Assembly (NCBI GenBank): GCA_938074445.1
Contig: CALJEK010000008.1
Span: forward strand, 62,001-126,000
Origin: Candidatus Kryptoniota bacterium
GTDB taxonomy: Bacteria; Bacteroidota; Ignavibacteria; Kryptoniales; Kryptoniaceae
Length of the DNA: 64,000 bases
Direction: 5' to 3'
Part shown: in pieces, positions 45,865 through 54,942 of the stretch
How positions within the stretch are numbered: the stretch's first letter is position 1
Layout: the number at the start of each line of letters is the position of its first letter
The notes under the pieces: model-generated
Databases searched by the model: none
What the model saw: the letters and a program-made list of their open reading frames with translations, nothing else
What the model was told of the DNA's origin: nothing
Made by a program: the position numbers and the translations under genes

Positions 45865-46593
45865 ATGCGTCTTAAAGATAAAGTTGCAATCATAACAGGT
45901 GCATCACGCGGGCTCGGAAAAGCAATAGCTGAATCCTTCGCTCGTGAGGGTGCCATGATCGCAATATGCTCAAGAACAAATGAAATCTTCACAGTCGCCG
46001 ACCAAATTAAAACATCCTGCTTAAGTTGTTACGCCGGAAAAATTGATGTCGGAAATTATAGTGAAGTCAAAGAATTTGTTGAAGCAGTTTATAAAAGGTT
46101 CGGAAAAATAGATATACTCGTAAACAACGCAGCGATACTCGGGGAAAGAACCGACATCGCCGATTACCCAATTGAAGTATGGGAAAAGGTGATTAATACT
46201 AACTTAAACGGTGTTTTTTACTTTACACATGAGGTAGTCAAATATATGATGACTCAGGGAAATGGGAGCATAATTATGGTAAGTTCAAGCGTCGGGCGAA
46301 GGGGAAGAGCAAAATGGGGAGCTTATGCGGTGTCAAAATTTGGAGTTGAAGGACTTGTCCAAGTCCTCGCTGATGAACTAAAAGACACCAGAATAAGGGT
46401 CAACTCTGTGAACCCAGGTCCACTTGCCACAAAGATGAGAAAACAGGCTTACCCAAATGAAGACCAATCAAAACTTAAAAAGCCAGAAGAGATCGTAGAT
46501 GTCTTTATATATTTAGCTTCCGACGAATCCGTCGGGATTACGGGGATGCAATTTGACGCACAAGATTTCAAACTAAGTGAGATAAAGAAATGA
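45865..46593 (+). CDS. Short-chain dehydrogenase/reductase (SDR)
   Basis: A 242-residue classical SDR. NAD(P)-binding motif ITGASRGLGKAIA near residues 10-22, NNAAIL structural motif, catalytic Ser in MVSSSVG and YAVSK (Tyr-x3-Lys), then VNPGPLATKM. Resembles 3-oxoacyl-ACP reductase-like members, but the substrate cannot be told. First gene of a new plus-strand block, overlapping the next gene by ATGA. Confidence 0.9.
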   Translation: MRLKDKVAIITGASRGLGKAIAESFAREGAMIAICSRTNEIFTVADQIKTSCLSCYAGKIDVGNYSEVKEFVEAVYKRFGKIDILVNNAAILGERTDIADYPIEVWEKVINTNLNGVFYFTHEVVKYMMTQGNGSIIMVSSSVGRRGRAKWGAYAVSKFGVEGLVQVLADELKDTRIRVNSVNPGPLATKMRKQAYPNEDQSKLKKPEEIVDVFIYLASDESVGITGMQFDAQDFKLSEIKK

Positions 46594-48374
46594 ACAGAAA
46601 ACTGTTTCTCCTTCTAACCAGCCTTTTATTTCTTTCGTGCTTTTATCTAAGGTCAACATCACCTCAAATTGATGAAAAAGATTTATTTAAGCATTTAAAA
46701 TATATAGCCTCGGATGAACTTGAAGGGAGAAGAGCGGGAACAAAAGGAGCTGAACTCGCCAGCCACTATATAGCAAATCATTTTAAAAAATTTGGATTAA
46801 AACCCGCTGGGGATAACGGAACCTACTTTCAACGCTTCGATTTCATAAGCGATGTCAAAATGGGCGATTCAAACTTAGTAGTTTTCAAAATAAATGACAA
46901 AGAAATTAAATTAAATTTTAAATCTGACTTTGCACCACTTTCATTTAGCGAATCTGGAAAAGTTAAGAGCGAAGTGATCTTCGCCGGTTATGGTATAACT
47001 GCCTCTGAACAAAACTACGATGATTACGAGGGAATTGACATACGGGGAAAGACGGTAATAATTTTAAAAGGAACGCCAGATGGTTATAAAGCACATTCAC
47101 CGTTTGAAAAGTATCTATCGCTTAGATACAAAATAAGCAATGCCCAATCAAGAGGGGCATCCGCTGTTATCTTTGTTGACCCATTTTCTGAAAAATTTGA
47201 AAAATTCACATATGATTACTCCGCGGGAAAGGCAGGTATTTTAGCCATTGAAGTGAAAAACAGCGTAATAAATAAATTATTTAAAGACTGCGGATATGAG
47301 TTCAATCTTAACGACATCGTGAAGAAAATTTACGATTCTATGAAACCAAATTCGTTTGCTATAAAAGGTTTAAGCGCTGAAATTCAAACCGACGTTCGCT
47401 ATATCAAATCAAAGGTTGCCAATGTCATCGGTTATATTGAGGGTTCAAACCATGAATTAAAAAATGAATATATCATAATTGGTGCGCATTATGATCATCT
47501 CGGATGGGGCGGGCAAGGTTCACTTATCCCAGACACTGTCGCAATTCATAATGGCGCTGATGATAACGGCTCCGGGACCGTTGGCTTGCTTGAACTTGCA
47601 GAATATTTTTCGCATAACAGGAAAAAACTTAACAGAACTTTGGTTTTTATAGCCTTTACAGCTGAAGAAGAGGGAACAATTGGATCGGGATATTATGTAA
47701 AAAATCCAGTTTTCCCGCTTGAAAATACAATTGCTATGATAAACATGGATATGATCGGGAGAATGAAAGAAAATAAGTTGACAATATACGGCGTCGGAAC
47801 AAGTCCTGTGTGGAATGAGATAATCGAAAAGTTGAACTCAGAATTTAAATTTGAACTAAACCTCGTAAAAGATGGATATGGTCCAAGCGACCACGCCCAA
47901 TTTTATTCAAAAAATATCCCAGTGCTTCATTTCTTCACGGGAATACACAGCGATTATCATAAGCCAAGCGATGACTATGACAAAATAAATTACCAAGGGC
48001 AAAAAAAGATTCTTGATTTTATTGCGAGTTTGACTCTTGAACTTGACAAATCTAAGGAAAAACCACAGTTTGTTAAAGTGGAAACACCCCAAAGAAGCGC
48101 GCGCGGTTTCAGAGTAACGCTTGGAGTCGTTCCCGATTATTCCGAAGAAGTTCAAGGAATGAAGGTTGGAGATGTTCGCCCAGGAACCCCAGCCGAGAAA
48201 GCAGGGATTAAACCCGGGGATGTGATTATAAAACTTGGTGAAAGAGAAATTAAAAATATCTACGACTACACTTATGCGCTTGGCGATTTCAACCCCGGCG
48301 ACGAAGTTGAAATCGTTGTTTTAAGAGGGGGAGAGAAGCTAAGTTTTAAGGTAAAATTTGACGAGAGAAAATAA
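46590..48374 (+). CDS. M28-family zinc aminopeptidase lipoprotein with PDZ domain
   Basis: A 594-residue peptidase. The N-terminus is a lipoprotein signal (LLLTSLLFLSC, lipobox Cys near residue 16). Residues about 110-230 look like a PA insert (DDYEGIDIRGKTVIILKG). The M28 catalytic domain follows with the dinuclear zinc ligands GAHYDHLG (His), GADDNGSG (Asp), TAEEEG (catalytic Glu plus ligand), INMDMIG (Asp) and GIHSDYHKPSD (His). The last 85 residues form a PDZ domain (GMKVGDVRPGTPAEKAGIKPGD). Probably digests peptides at the outer or inner membrane surface. Confidence 0.93.
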   Translation: MNRKLFLLLTSLLFLSCFYLRSTSPQIDEKDLFKHLKYIASDELEGRRAGTKGAELASHYIANHFKKFGLKPAGDNGTYFQRFDFISDVKMGDSNLVVFKINDKEIKLNFKSDFAPLSFSESGKVKSEVIFAGYGITASEQNYDDYEGIDIRGKTVIILKGTPDGYKAHSPFEKYLSLRYKISNAQSRGASAVIFVDPFSEKFEKFTYDYSAGKAGILAIEVKNSVINKLFKDCGYEFNLNDIVKKIYDSMKPNSFAIKGLSAEIQTDVRYIKSKVANVIGYIEGSNHELKNEYIIIGAHYDHLGWGGQGSLIPDTVAIHNGADDNGSGTVGLLELAEYFSHNRKKLNRTLVFIAFTAEEEGTIGSGYYVKNPVFPLENTIAMINMDMIGRMKENKLTIYGVGTSPVWNEIIEKLNSEFKFELNLVKDGYGPSDHAQFYSKNIPVLHFFTGIHSDYHKPSDDYDKINYQGQKKILDFIASLTLELDKSKEKPQFVKVETPQRSARGFRVTLGVVPDYSEEVQGMKVGDVRPGTPAEKAGIKPGDVIIKLGEREIKNIYDYTYALGDFNPGDEVEIVVLRGGEKLSFKVKFDERK

Positions 48375-48383
48375 AATCAAACT

Positions 48384-48390
48384 GAGGAGG
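48384..48390 (+). promoter_or_regulatory. Ribosome binding site fixing the flavin reductase start
   Basis: GAGGAGG ends 3 bp before the ATG at 48394. This favours that start over the TTG at 48358, which lies inside the upstream peptidase gene. Confidence 0.7.
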
Positions 48391-48393
48391 AAG

Positions 48394-48870
48394 ATGAACC
48401 CAGAAATGAAAAAGAAAGCTTTGAGGATGATAACTTACGGTCTTTATATTTTGACTTCAAAATCTGGAGATAGATATTCCGCAGGGACTGTTAATTGGTT
48501 AAGTCAATCTTCATTCGAACCACCACTCGTTATGGTAGGAATTAAGCGAGATTCTGGATTACATAACACAATTTCGGAAAGTGGTGTTTTTGCGGTCAAT
48601 ATACTTGCATCAGATCAAAAGGAGATCGCTTCAGCATTTTTTAAGCCCACAACTGTAGAAAATGATAGAATAAACGGTTATAAATTTGAACAGGGTGAAA
48701 CAGGGGCTCCAATTCTTGTTGATCTGCCAGCGTTCTTCGAGTGCAAGGTCGTCGATAGAATTGAAAGGGGGGATCATACGATTTTCGTCGGAGAGGTTAT
48801 CAACGCTGGAGTTAAAAAAGAAGCAAAACCACTTGTTATGTGGGATACTGGCTGGTTTTACGGAGGTTAA
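48394..48870 (+). CDS. Flavin reductase-like FMN-binding protein
   Basis: About 158 residues with the flavin-reductase-like split-barrel pattern: ALRMITYGLYILTSKSGDR, SAGTVNWLSQSSFEPPLVMV, IKRDSGLHNTISESGVFAVN and a closing DHTIFVGEVINAG. Proteins of this kind supply reduced flavin or are FMN-binding redox proteins. The gene precedes a CBS protein and a 2Fe-2S ferredoxin, which hints at a small redox unit. Confidence 0.87.
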   Translation: MNPEMKKKALRMITYGLYILTSKSGDRYSAGTVNWLSQSSFEPPLVMVGIKRDSGLHNTISESGVFAVNILASDQKEIASAFFKPTTVENDRINGYKFEQGETGAPILVDLPAFFECKVVDRIERGDHTIFVGEVINAGVKKEAKPLVMWDTGWFYGG

Positions 48871-48891
48871 AAACAAAATGGAGGTGCTGTC

Positions 48892-49344
48892 ATGAAAACA
48901 GCAGGCGATATAATTAAAGGTAAACCAATTTATTTTGTAGAGAGTGGCTCTTCAGTTCTCGATGCTGCAAGACTTATGGCTGAAAAAAACATCGGCGCGG
49001 TGTTTGTACTTTCAAAAGATAGAAAATTGCTCGGAATTTTCTCGGAACGAGATCTATTGAGAAGAGTTATAGCAAAAGGACTGAATCCAGCTGATGTAAA
49101 AGTAGACGATGTTATGACTCACGAAGTTATGATTGCCGTTGAAGATGAATCCTATGAGGAATGCCTTGCGAAAATGAAAAAAGCGCAAATTAGGCATCTT
49201 CCCGTCGTCGATAGAAACAATAACTTGCTGGGTATGCTTTCGCTTCGCGACCTTATGGATGTCTCGCTTGATGAGAAAACAGAAAAAATTGAACTTTTGC
49301 ACAGCTACATCTATTATAGACCGCCATTTGAAGAAAACAAATAA
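48892..49344 (+). CDS. Two-CBS-domain protein
   Basis: A 150-residue protein made of a tandem CBS pair (Bateman module): first CBS with VLDAARLMAEKNIGAVFVL...LLGIFSERDLLRRV, second with VMIAVEDESYEECLAKMKK...HLPVVDRNNNLLGMLSLRDL. Such stand-alone modules bind adenosine nucleotides and regulate partners. GGAGG lies before the ATG. Partner unknown. Confidence 0.92.
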   Translation: MKTAGDIIKGKPIYFVESGSSVLDAARLMAEKNIGAVFVLSKDRKLLGIFSERDLLRRVIAKGLNPADVKVDDVMTHEVMIAVEDESYEECLAKMKKAQIRHLPVVDRNNNLLGMLSLRDLMDVSLDEKTEKIELLHSYIYYRPPFEENK

Positions 49345-49364
49345 AAACAAAATGGGGAGAAAAT

Positions 49365-49805
49365 TTGCCTGTAGTTAAGTTTGAGCGCGAAGGCAGAAGC
49401 ATTGAGGTTCCAAAAGGTGCAAATCTAAGAAAATCCGCTCTAAAAGCAGGGATAAATGTTTATAAGGGTATAAATCAAATTCTCAACTGTCAAGGACATG
49501 GGCTTTGTGGAACTTGTAGGGTTGAGATAATTCAGGGCGATAAAAATGTTAACTCTAAAACACCAATCGAGGAATGGGTTTTAAGAGGGAAATTTCTAAT
49601 TGCCCGCAAAGTTAAACCTAACCTTCGCCTCTCATGTAAAGTTAAAGTCGAAGATGACATAATTGTTTTAACGATGCCAGATTATGAAATCGACAAAGAA
49701 GAAACTATGGAAAGAGTTAAAATTTTTGCGGTGGCGACATTTTTTGGTTTGCTTTTCCTCGCAGGACTTGCATTTATAGTTTTGGATTTCATAGGCAAAC
49801 TTTAA
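49365..49805 (+). CDS. 2Fe-2S ferredoxin with C-terminal membrane anchor
   Basis: A 146-residue protein. The plant-type 2Fe-2S domain (residues 1-105) has the ligand set NCQGHGLCGTC plus LSC (C-x5-C-x2-C...C). Residues about 117-143 form one hydrophobic helix (IFAVATFFGLLFLAGLAFIV), so the cluster is tethered to the membrane, unlike usual soluble ferredoxins. The start is TTG preceded by GGGGAG. An electron partner could be the flavin reductase two genes upstream. Confidence 0.88.
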   Translation: MPVVKFEREGRSIEVPKGANLRKSALKAGINVYKGINQILNCQGHGLCGTCRVEIIQGDKNVNSKTPIEEWVLRGKFLIARKVKPNLRLSCKVKVEDDIIVLTMPDYEIDKEETMERVKIFAVATFFGLLFLAGLAFIVLDFIGKL

Positions 49806-49827
49806 ATACATCGGGAGACCCGTAAAA

Positions 49828-50703
49828 ATGAAAATTTTACTCACCGGTGGAAGTGGCTTCCTCGGATGGAACTTTTGCAAAACATTAAGATTCAAACACG
49901 ACATAACTGCTCTTTATCTAAGCCACGAGTTATTTCTCGAAAATTGCAAATTTTATAAGGTTGATATCAGAAACCGACAAGATGTTTTTAACATTGTTAA
50001 ACAAATCCAGCCCGAGGTGATCGTTCACACAGCAGCCATCACAAATGTTCAACTTTGCGATAAAGACCGAGATCTCGCCTATTCTGTAAATGTCGAGGGG
50101 ACAAGAAATTTAATCGAGGCAAGTTCAGAGGTAAAAGCGAAATTTATTTACATTTCAACCGACCTTGTTTACAGCGGGGATGGAAGTTTCTTTACGGAGG
50201 ACGCCGAGCCAGAACCCAAAAGTTATTATGCCCAAACAAAACTTGAAGCAGAAGGAATAGTTAAATCATACGATAATTACATAATTCTTCGCCTTGCCCT
50301 GATGTATGGGTGGGGCAATGTTTTCACAAATTCGTTTTCAGATTGGCTCCATACTGAATTGAGGGCGAAAAGAAAGGTGAAAGTTTTTGTGGATCAATTT
50401 AGAACGCCGATCTATGCTGTCGATGCAGTTATGGCGATCGACGAATTAATCTCAAAAGATGTAAAAAACGAAATATTCAATCTCGGTGGCTCTGAGAGAA
50501 TATCAAGATATAACTTCGCCTTAAAGTTCGCCGATGTTTTTGGGTATTCGCAAGACTTGATTGTCCCGGTGCCGATGGATTCCGTCAAGACTTATTTGGC
50601 TGGTGCAAAAGATTGCTCGCTTAACACAAGCAAAATTCAAACCGTGTTAAGTTTCAAACTTAAAAATGTAGACGAAGGTTTAAATGCGATGAAGCGAAGT
50701 TAA
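49828..50703 (+). CDS. RmlD-like NAD(P)-dependent sugar-nucleotide reductase
   Basis: A 291-residue extended SDR of the dTDP-4-dehydrorhamnose reductase type. Seen: LLTGGSGFLGWNF (Gly-rich loop), VIVHTAAITNVQLCD, STDLVYSGDG and catalytic YAQTK. RTPIYAVDAVMAI and IFNLGGSERISRY are the RmlD C-terminal motifs. No other dTDP-rhamnose genes are adjacent, so the substrate is uncertain. Confidence 0.88.
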   Translation: MKILLTGGSGFLGWNFCKTLRFKHDITALYLSHELFLENCKFYKVDIRNRQDVFNIVKQIQPEVIVHTAAITNVQLCDKDRDLAYSVNVEGTRNLIEASSEVKAKFIYISTDLVYSGDGSFFTEDAEPEPKSYYAQTKLEAEGIVKSYDNYIILRLALMYGWGNVFTNSFSDWLHTELRAKRKVKVFVDQFRTPIYAVDAVMAIDELISKDVKNEIFNLGGSERISRYNFALKFADVFGYSQDLIVPVPMDSVKTYLAGAKDCSLNTSKIQTVLSFKLKNVDEGLNAMKRS

Positions 50704-50737
50704 ACTTTCACTTCAATAAAAAAGTTAAAAAAACGCT

Positions 50738-51526
50738 ATGACCTCTTTAAACAATAGCGTGGTTATTATAACGGGAGCATCAAGCGGGATAGGAAAAGAG
50801 ACAGCGAAAGTTTTCGCTAAGTCAGATTGTAAAGTCGTGCTCGCGTCGCGAAACCTTGATAATTTGAAAAAAGTTGAAGAAGAAATTAAAAATTTTAATC
50901 CAAACGTTGTTGCCATCCAAACAGATGTTGGCGATTTTCGCTCGCTCGATAACTTGGTTGAACAAACTCTGAGAACATTTAATAAAATCGATATTCTCAT
51001 AAATAATGCCGGTTTTGGAATCTACGGCTGGTTTCATTTGACACCGTTTGAGGAAATCGAAAACATCATAAGGGTTAACTTTCTGGGCTCAGCCTACCTG
51101 ATTCACAAAGTCTTACCAATCATGATCAAACAAGGTGGGGGAACAATAGTCAATATATCATCGGTTGTTGGGAAAAGAGGTGTATCTGGGATGGGGATAT
51201 ACTCTGCGAGCAAATTTGCCCTTACCGGGTTAACGGAAGCCCTCAGAGTTGAATATAAAAAGATGGGAATCCATTTTATAAGCGTTCACCCTGGAACCAC
51301 CGATACAAAGTTTTTTGAAAACGCAAAGTATTACGGGACGAATCGAATGCAAGGAAGATTTATGATAATGTCGGCTGAAAAAGTTGCAAAGGAAATTTTT
51401 AAAGCGGTTATAAAAAAGAAAAAGGAAATTGTGTTAACACCGGTGGGGAAATTGACGGTCTGGGTGAATAAATTTGCCCCCTCGTTTGTCGATTTTATGA
51501 TGAGCAAGGTCATAAAGATAACTTGA
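50738..51526 (+). CDS. Short-chain dehydrogenase/reductase (SDR)
   Basis: A 262-residue classical SDR: IITGASSGIGKETA at the N-terminus, INNAGFG, catalytic NISSVVG and YSASK (Tyr-x3-Lys), then VHPGTTDTKFF. The longer, basic C-terminus (KKKEIVLTPVGKL, then a hydrophobic tail) is typical of acyl-chain or DltE-like membrane-associated SDRs. It lies just upstream of acyl-CoA dehydrogenase, consistent with a lipid role. Confidence 0.9.
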   Translation: MTSLNNSVVIITGASSGIGKETAKVFAKSDCKVVLASRNLDNLKKVEEEIKNFNPNVVAIQTDVGDFRSLDNLVEQTLRTFNKIDILINNAGFGIYGWFHLTPFEEIENIIRVNFLGSAYLIHKVLPIMIKQGGGTIVNISSVVGKRGVSGMGIYSASKFALTGLTEALRVEYKKMGIHFISVHPGTTDTKFFENAKYYGTNRMQGRFMIMSAEKVAKEIFKAVIKKKKEIVLTPVGKLTVWVNKFAPSFVDFMMSKVIKIT

Positions 51527-51611
51527 ATTTTTAAACATACGGAATTAAATTTTCGTGAGAAAACTTTTATTTGAAATTTTAAAACTCCACAACAAAATTA
51601 AAGGTGACACC

Positions 51612-53396
51612 ATGTCAGCACTTGAAACCTACATTAAAGGGGGCAGTTTCTTAATTCAAGAACCTTCAGCTGAGAACACTTTCACCCCAGAAGATTTCAC
51701 CGAACAACACAAGATGATAGCTCAAACCGCAAATGAGTTTGTTGAAAAAGAGGTTTTACCTAAGATTGAAGAAATTGAAGAGCAAAATTGGGAAGTTACC
51801 CTCTCGCTCATGCGAAAGGCAGGCGAAATTGGACTTTTAGCAGTTGATATACCAGAAGAATATGGTGGGCTTGGACTTGATAAGACAAGTTCAATGCTCG
51901 TTGCTGAAGAGATTGGCAAAGCGAGCTCATTCGCCGTCACACATGGAGCACATACAGGGATTGGAACTTTACCAATAGTTTATTTCGGGACTGAGGAACA
52001 GAAGAAAAAATATCTCCCCAAACTTGCAACTGGCGAGCTAATTTCATCATATGCTCTCACTGAACCAAATGCCGGCTCCGATGCGCTTTCAATAAGAACA
52101 ACCGCAACTTTGAGCCCTGATGGTAAATATTACATCTTAAATGGAAACAAAATTTTCATCACAAACGCCGGAATAGCCGACATTTACATCACTTTCGCAA
52201 AAATCAACGGTGAGCACTTCACAGGTTTTATACTTGAGAAAGATTTTGAGGGAATTTCGCTTGGCAAAGAGGAGAAGAAAATGGGAATAAAGGGTTCCTC
52301 AACAAGGGCGTTGAATCTCGATAATGTGAAAGTCCCCGTCGAAAATGTCCTCGGTGAAATAGGTAAAGGTCACAAAATTGCATTTAATATTTTAAACATC
52401 GGTAGATTTAAACTCGGGGCTGGTGTGATCGGCGGGGCAAAATCAGTTATAACTGAATCAATTAAGTACGCAAAGCAAAGAAAACAATTCGGTAAATCGA
52501 TATCTGAATTTGGGCTTATAAAACACAAGATCGGAGAGATGGCTATAAGGACATTTGTCGGTGAAAGTATGGTATACAGAACTGCGGGATTGATAGACGG
52601 CATACTTTCTGGAATTGATAAGTCTGATCCTAAAGCAAGTGAATTAACATTAAAAGGGATCGAGGAATACGCAGTTGAATGCTCGATAATAAAAGTTTAT
52701 GCTTCAGAAATACTCGACTATGTTGTTGACGAAGCTGTCCAAATATTTGGTGGGTATGGATACATAGAAGAATATCCCGTTGCCCGCGCTTACAGAGATT
52801 CAAGGATAAACAGGATCTTTGAGGGGACAAATGAAATAAATCGCCTCGTTATAACTGGAATGCTTTTAAGGCGAGCTATGAAAGGTGAACTCCCATTGAT
52901 CCCAGCAGCGCAGAAATTAACAGATGAAATAATGGGTGTTGGAATTCAAGAGGAAGAAGCAACGGGAATATTTGCCGAGGAGAAAAAAATTTTGAAATCA
53001 GCCAAGAAAGCTGGTCTATTTGTAGCGGGACTCGCCGTACAAAAATATATGACAAAACTTGAGGATGAAGAAGAAATTATCGGACGCATAAGCGACATAA
53101 TAATGGAAATTTACGCAATGGAAAGCGCAATTTTAAGGGTTGAGAAAATGCTCACACGAGGTGGAAAGAACAAAACAGATGTATATGTTGATATCGTAAA
53201 AGCATTTGTAAATGATTCAATAATCCGCGTTGAGACATACGCGAAAGAACTTCTCGCAGCCATAGCCGAAGGGGATATGCTTAGAACCTACTTGACAGCA
53301 TTAAGAAGATTGATAAAGCATGTCCCTGCCAATACAATCTCGCTGAGACGGAAAATAGCTGACTATTTGATTGAAAAAGAACGATATGCTTTGTGA
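51612..53396 (+). CDS. Acyl-CoA dehydrogenase
   Basis: About 594 residues, matching the long-form bacterial acyl-CoA dehydrogenases with an extra C-terminal helical domain. Seen: DIPEEYGGLGLDKTSSMLV, SYALTEPNAGSDALSIRTTA (FAD/substrate loop), GIKGSSTRALNLDNVKVP, RKQFGKSISEF, FGGYGYIEEYPVARAYRDSR and catalytic-Glu segment IFEGTNEINR. The preferred ATG has AAAGGTGA just upstream; a GTG at 51555 extends the frame by 19 residues. Part of fatty-acid beta-oxidation. Confidence 0.95.
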   Translation: MSALETYIKGGSFLIQEPSAENTFTPEDFTEQHKMIAQTANEFVEKEVLPKIEEIEEQNWEVTLSLMRKAGEIGLLAVDIPEEYGGLGLDKTSSMLVAEEIGKASSFAVTHGAHTGIGTLPIVYFGTEEQKKKYLPKLATGELISSYALTEPNAGSDALSIRTTATLSPDGKYYILNGNKIFITNAGIADIYITFAKINGEHFTGFILEKDFEGISLGKEEKKMGIKGSSTRALNLDNVKVPVENVLGEIGKGHKIAFNILNIGRFKLGAGVIGGAKSVITESIKYAKQRKQFGKSISEFGLIKHKIGEMAIRTFVGESMVYRTAGLIDGILSGIDKSDPKASELTLKGIEEYAVECSIIKVYASEILDYVVDEAVQIFGGYGYIEEYPVARAYRDSRINRIFEGTNEINRLVITGMLLRRAMKGELPLIPAAQKLTDEIMGVGIQEEEATGIFAEEKKILKSAKKAGLFVAGLAVQKYMTKLEDEEEIIGRISDIIMEIYAMESAILRVEKMLTRGGKNKTDVYVDIVKAFVNDSIIRVETYAKELLAAIAEGDMLRTYLTALRRLIKHVPANTISLRRKIADYLIEKERYAL

Positions 53397-53423
53397 ATCA
53401 AAATTAAAGGACATTGGGGCAAG

Positions 53424-54464
53424 ATGATAATTGTAGAAAAATTGAAATTCTTGGCTTTGCCTGTTTCGATTTTTATCATTAGCATAATCGTTGGGATAAT
53501 TTTTGAAAAGGTTATTCTTAAAAGGCTTCAAAAGATTGCGGAGAGAACAAAATGGGAAGGGGATGATATTATAATCACCTCGCTTCGAAAATGGATAACT
53601 CTCTGGTTCGCCCTCGCTGGTTTATATATCGCTTTCACAACTTCCCCGATAACACCTAATTTACTGTCCCATCTGCAAAAAATTATAATGATTCTATACA
53701 TTCTCTCCGCCACAATTGTCCTTGCCAATATCAGCGTTGGCTTTATCAATATGTATAGCAAAAGAGCCCAGGATGTGCTTCCATCAACGAGCTTGTTCGT
53801 ATACCTGACGAGAATAATAGTTTTTATAATAGGCGTGTTGATAATAATGCATTCATTGGGCATATCAATTACGCCGATTTTAACAGCACTTGGCGTTGGA
53901 GGTCTCGCGGTTGCTTTAGCTCTTCAAGATACGCTTTCAAATCTATTCGCTGGATTACATATAATACTGACAAGACAAATAAAGCCGGGGGATTACATAA
54001 AACTTGAAAGTGGTGAGGAAGGATATGTCGTAGATATAACATGGCGAAATACAACGATAAGAGAACTACCGAACAATTATGTAATTATCCCAAACTCAAA
54101 ACTTGCTCAAGCGATCGTTAAAAACCATTATTTACCTGATAGAGAAATATCAGTCCCTGTTCAGATTGGCGTAAGTTATGACAGTGATCTTGAAAAGGTT
54201 GAAAAAGTGACAATTGAAGTTGCAAAAGAAGTGATGAGAGAGGTTCCGGGCGGAATCCCCGATTTTCAACCATTTATCCGATACCACACCTTTGGGGATT
54301 TCAGCATAAACTTTAACGTTATTATGCGATGCAGGGAATTTACAGACCAATATTTGATAAAACATGAGTTCATAAAGAGGTTACATAAGCGCTATAAAGA
54401 AGAGGGAATCACCATCCCATTCCCGATAAGAACAGTCTATATTAATAAGGAAATCGAATCTTAA
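53424..54464 (+). CDS. MscS-family mechanosensitive ion channel
   Basis: A 346-residue inner-membrane channel: about four hydrophobic helices in the first 170 residues, then the pore/beta-domain signature LGVGGLAVALALQDTLSNLFAGL and KPGDYIKLESGEEGYV, and NYVIIPNSKLAQAIV. The C-terminal alpha/beta domain closes with IPFPIRTVYI. Protects against osmotic downshock. Confidence 0.94.
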   Translation: MIIVEKLKFLALPVSIFIISIIVGIIFEKVILKRLQKIAERTKWEGDDIIITSLRKWITLWFALAGLYIAFTTSPITPNLLSHLQKIIMILYILSATIVLANISVGFINMYSKRAQDVLPSTSLFVYLTRIIVFIIGVLIIMHSLGISITPILTALGVGGLAVALALQDTLSNLFAGLHIILTRQIKPGDYIKLESGEEGYVVDITWRNTTIRELPNNYVIIPNSKLAQAIVKNHYLPDREISVPVQIGVSYDSDLEKVEKVTIEVAKEVMREVPGGIPDFQPFIRYHTFGDFSINFNVIMRCREFTDQYLIKHEFIKRLHKRYKEEGITIPFPIRTVYINKEIES

Positions 54465-54481
54465 ACGCCAACATAGAGCAA

Positions 54482-54928
54482 ATGGAAATCAACGCTGAGA
54501 AATTCAAATTTAAAATTCAGATACAGGTTAGAAGTTTTGATCTCGATTCCTACGGAATAGTGCATAACTCGGTTTATTTCAAGTATTTCGAAATCGCGAG
54601 GACGGAATATTTAAGGCAAGCGCTCGGAATTGATCCCGGGCGCTTTTTCACGGATTTTTATTTCGTGCTTGCGAAAAACGTTTGTAATTATATAACGCCT
54701 GCGAGATTTGATGAAATACTTGATGTATACACACGCGTTGCGAAAGTCGGTAACTCAAGTTTTGAGATGGAATATTTAATTGAGGAATCAAAAACCAAAA
54801 GAATTGTAGCAACGGGTGAAACTGTAATCGTCTTATTAAATCGTGAGACATTTAAACCGCAACCCATTCCCGAAAGCGTCCGCGAATTAATTTTTAAATT
54901 TGAGGGGAACACTGTGCTTACAAAATAA
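54482..54928 (+). CDS. 4-hydroxybenzoyl-CoA-thioesterase-family acyl-CoA thioesterase
   Basis: A 148-residue single hotdog-fold protein. The catalytic Asp/Tyr region reads VRSFDLDSYGIVHNSVYFKYFEIARTEYL in two overlapping motifs typical of YbgC/4HBT enzymes. ITPARFDEILDVYTRV and VATGETVIVLLN follow. Likely hydrolyses short- or medium-chain acyl-CoA; the nearby acyl-CoA dehydrogenase fits. Confidence 0.9.
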   Translation: MEINAEKFKFKIQIQVRSFDLDSYGIVHNSVYFKYFEIARTEYLRQALGIDPGRFFTDFYFVLAKNVCNYITPARFDEILDVYTRVAKVGNSSFEMEYLIEESKTKRIVATGETVIVLLNRETFKPQPIPESVRELIFKFEGNTVLTK

Positions 54929-54942
54929 AAATTTTATGAATC

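Noticed and set aside
48358-48393. TTG start of flavin reductase inside the peptidase gene
   Set aside because: GAGGAGG directly precedes the ATG at 48394, and the extra residues do not belong to the family.
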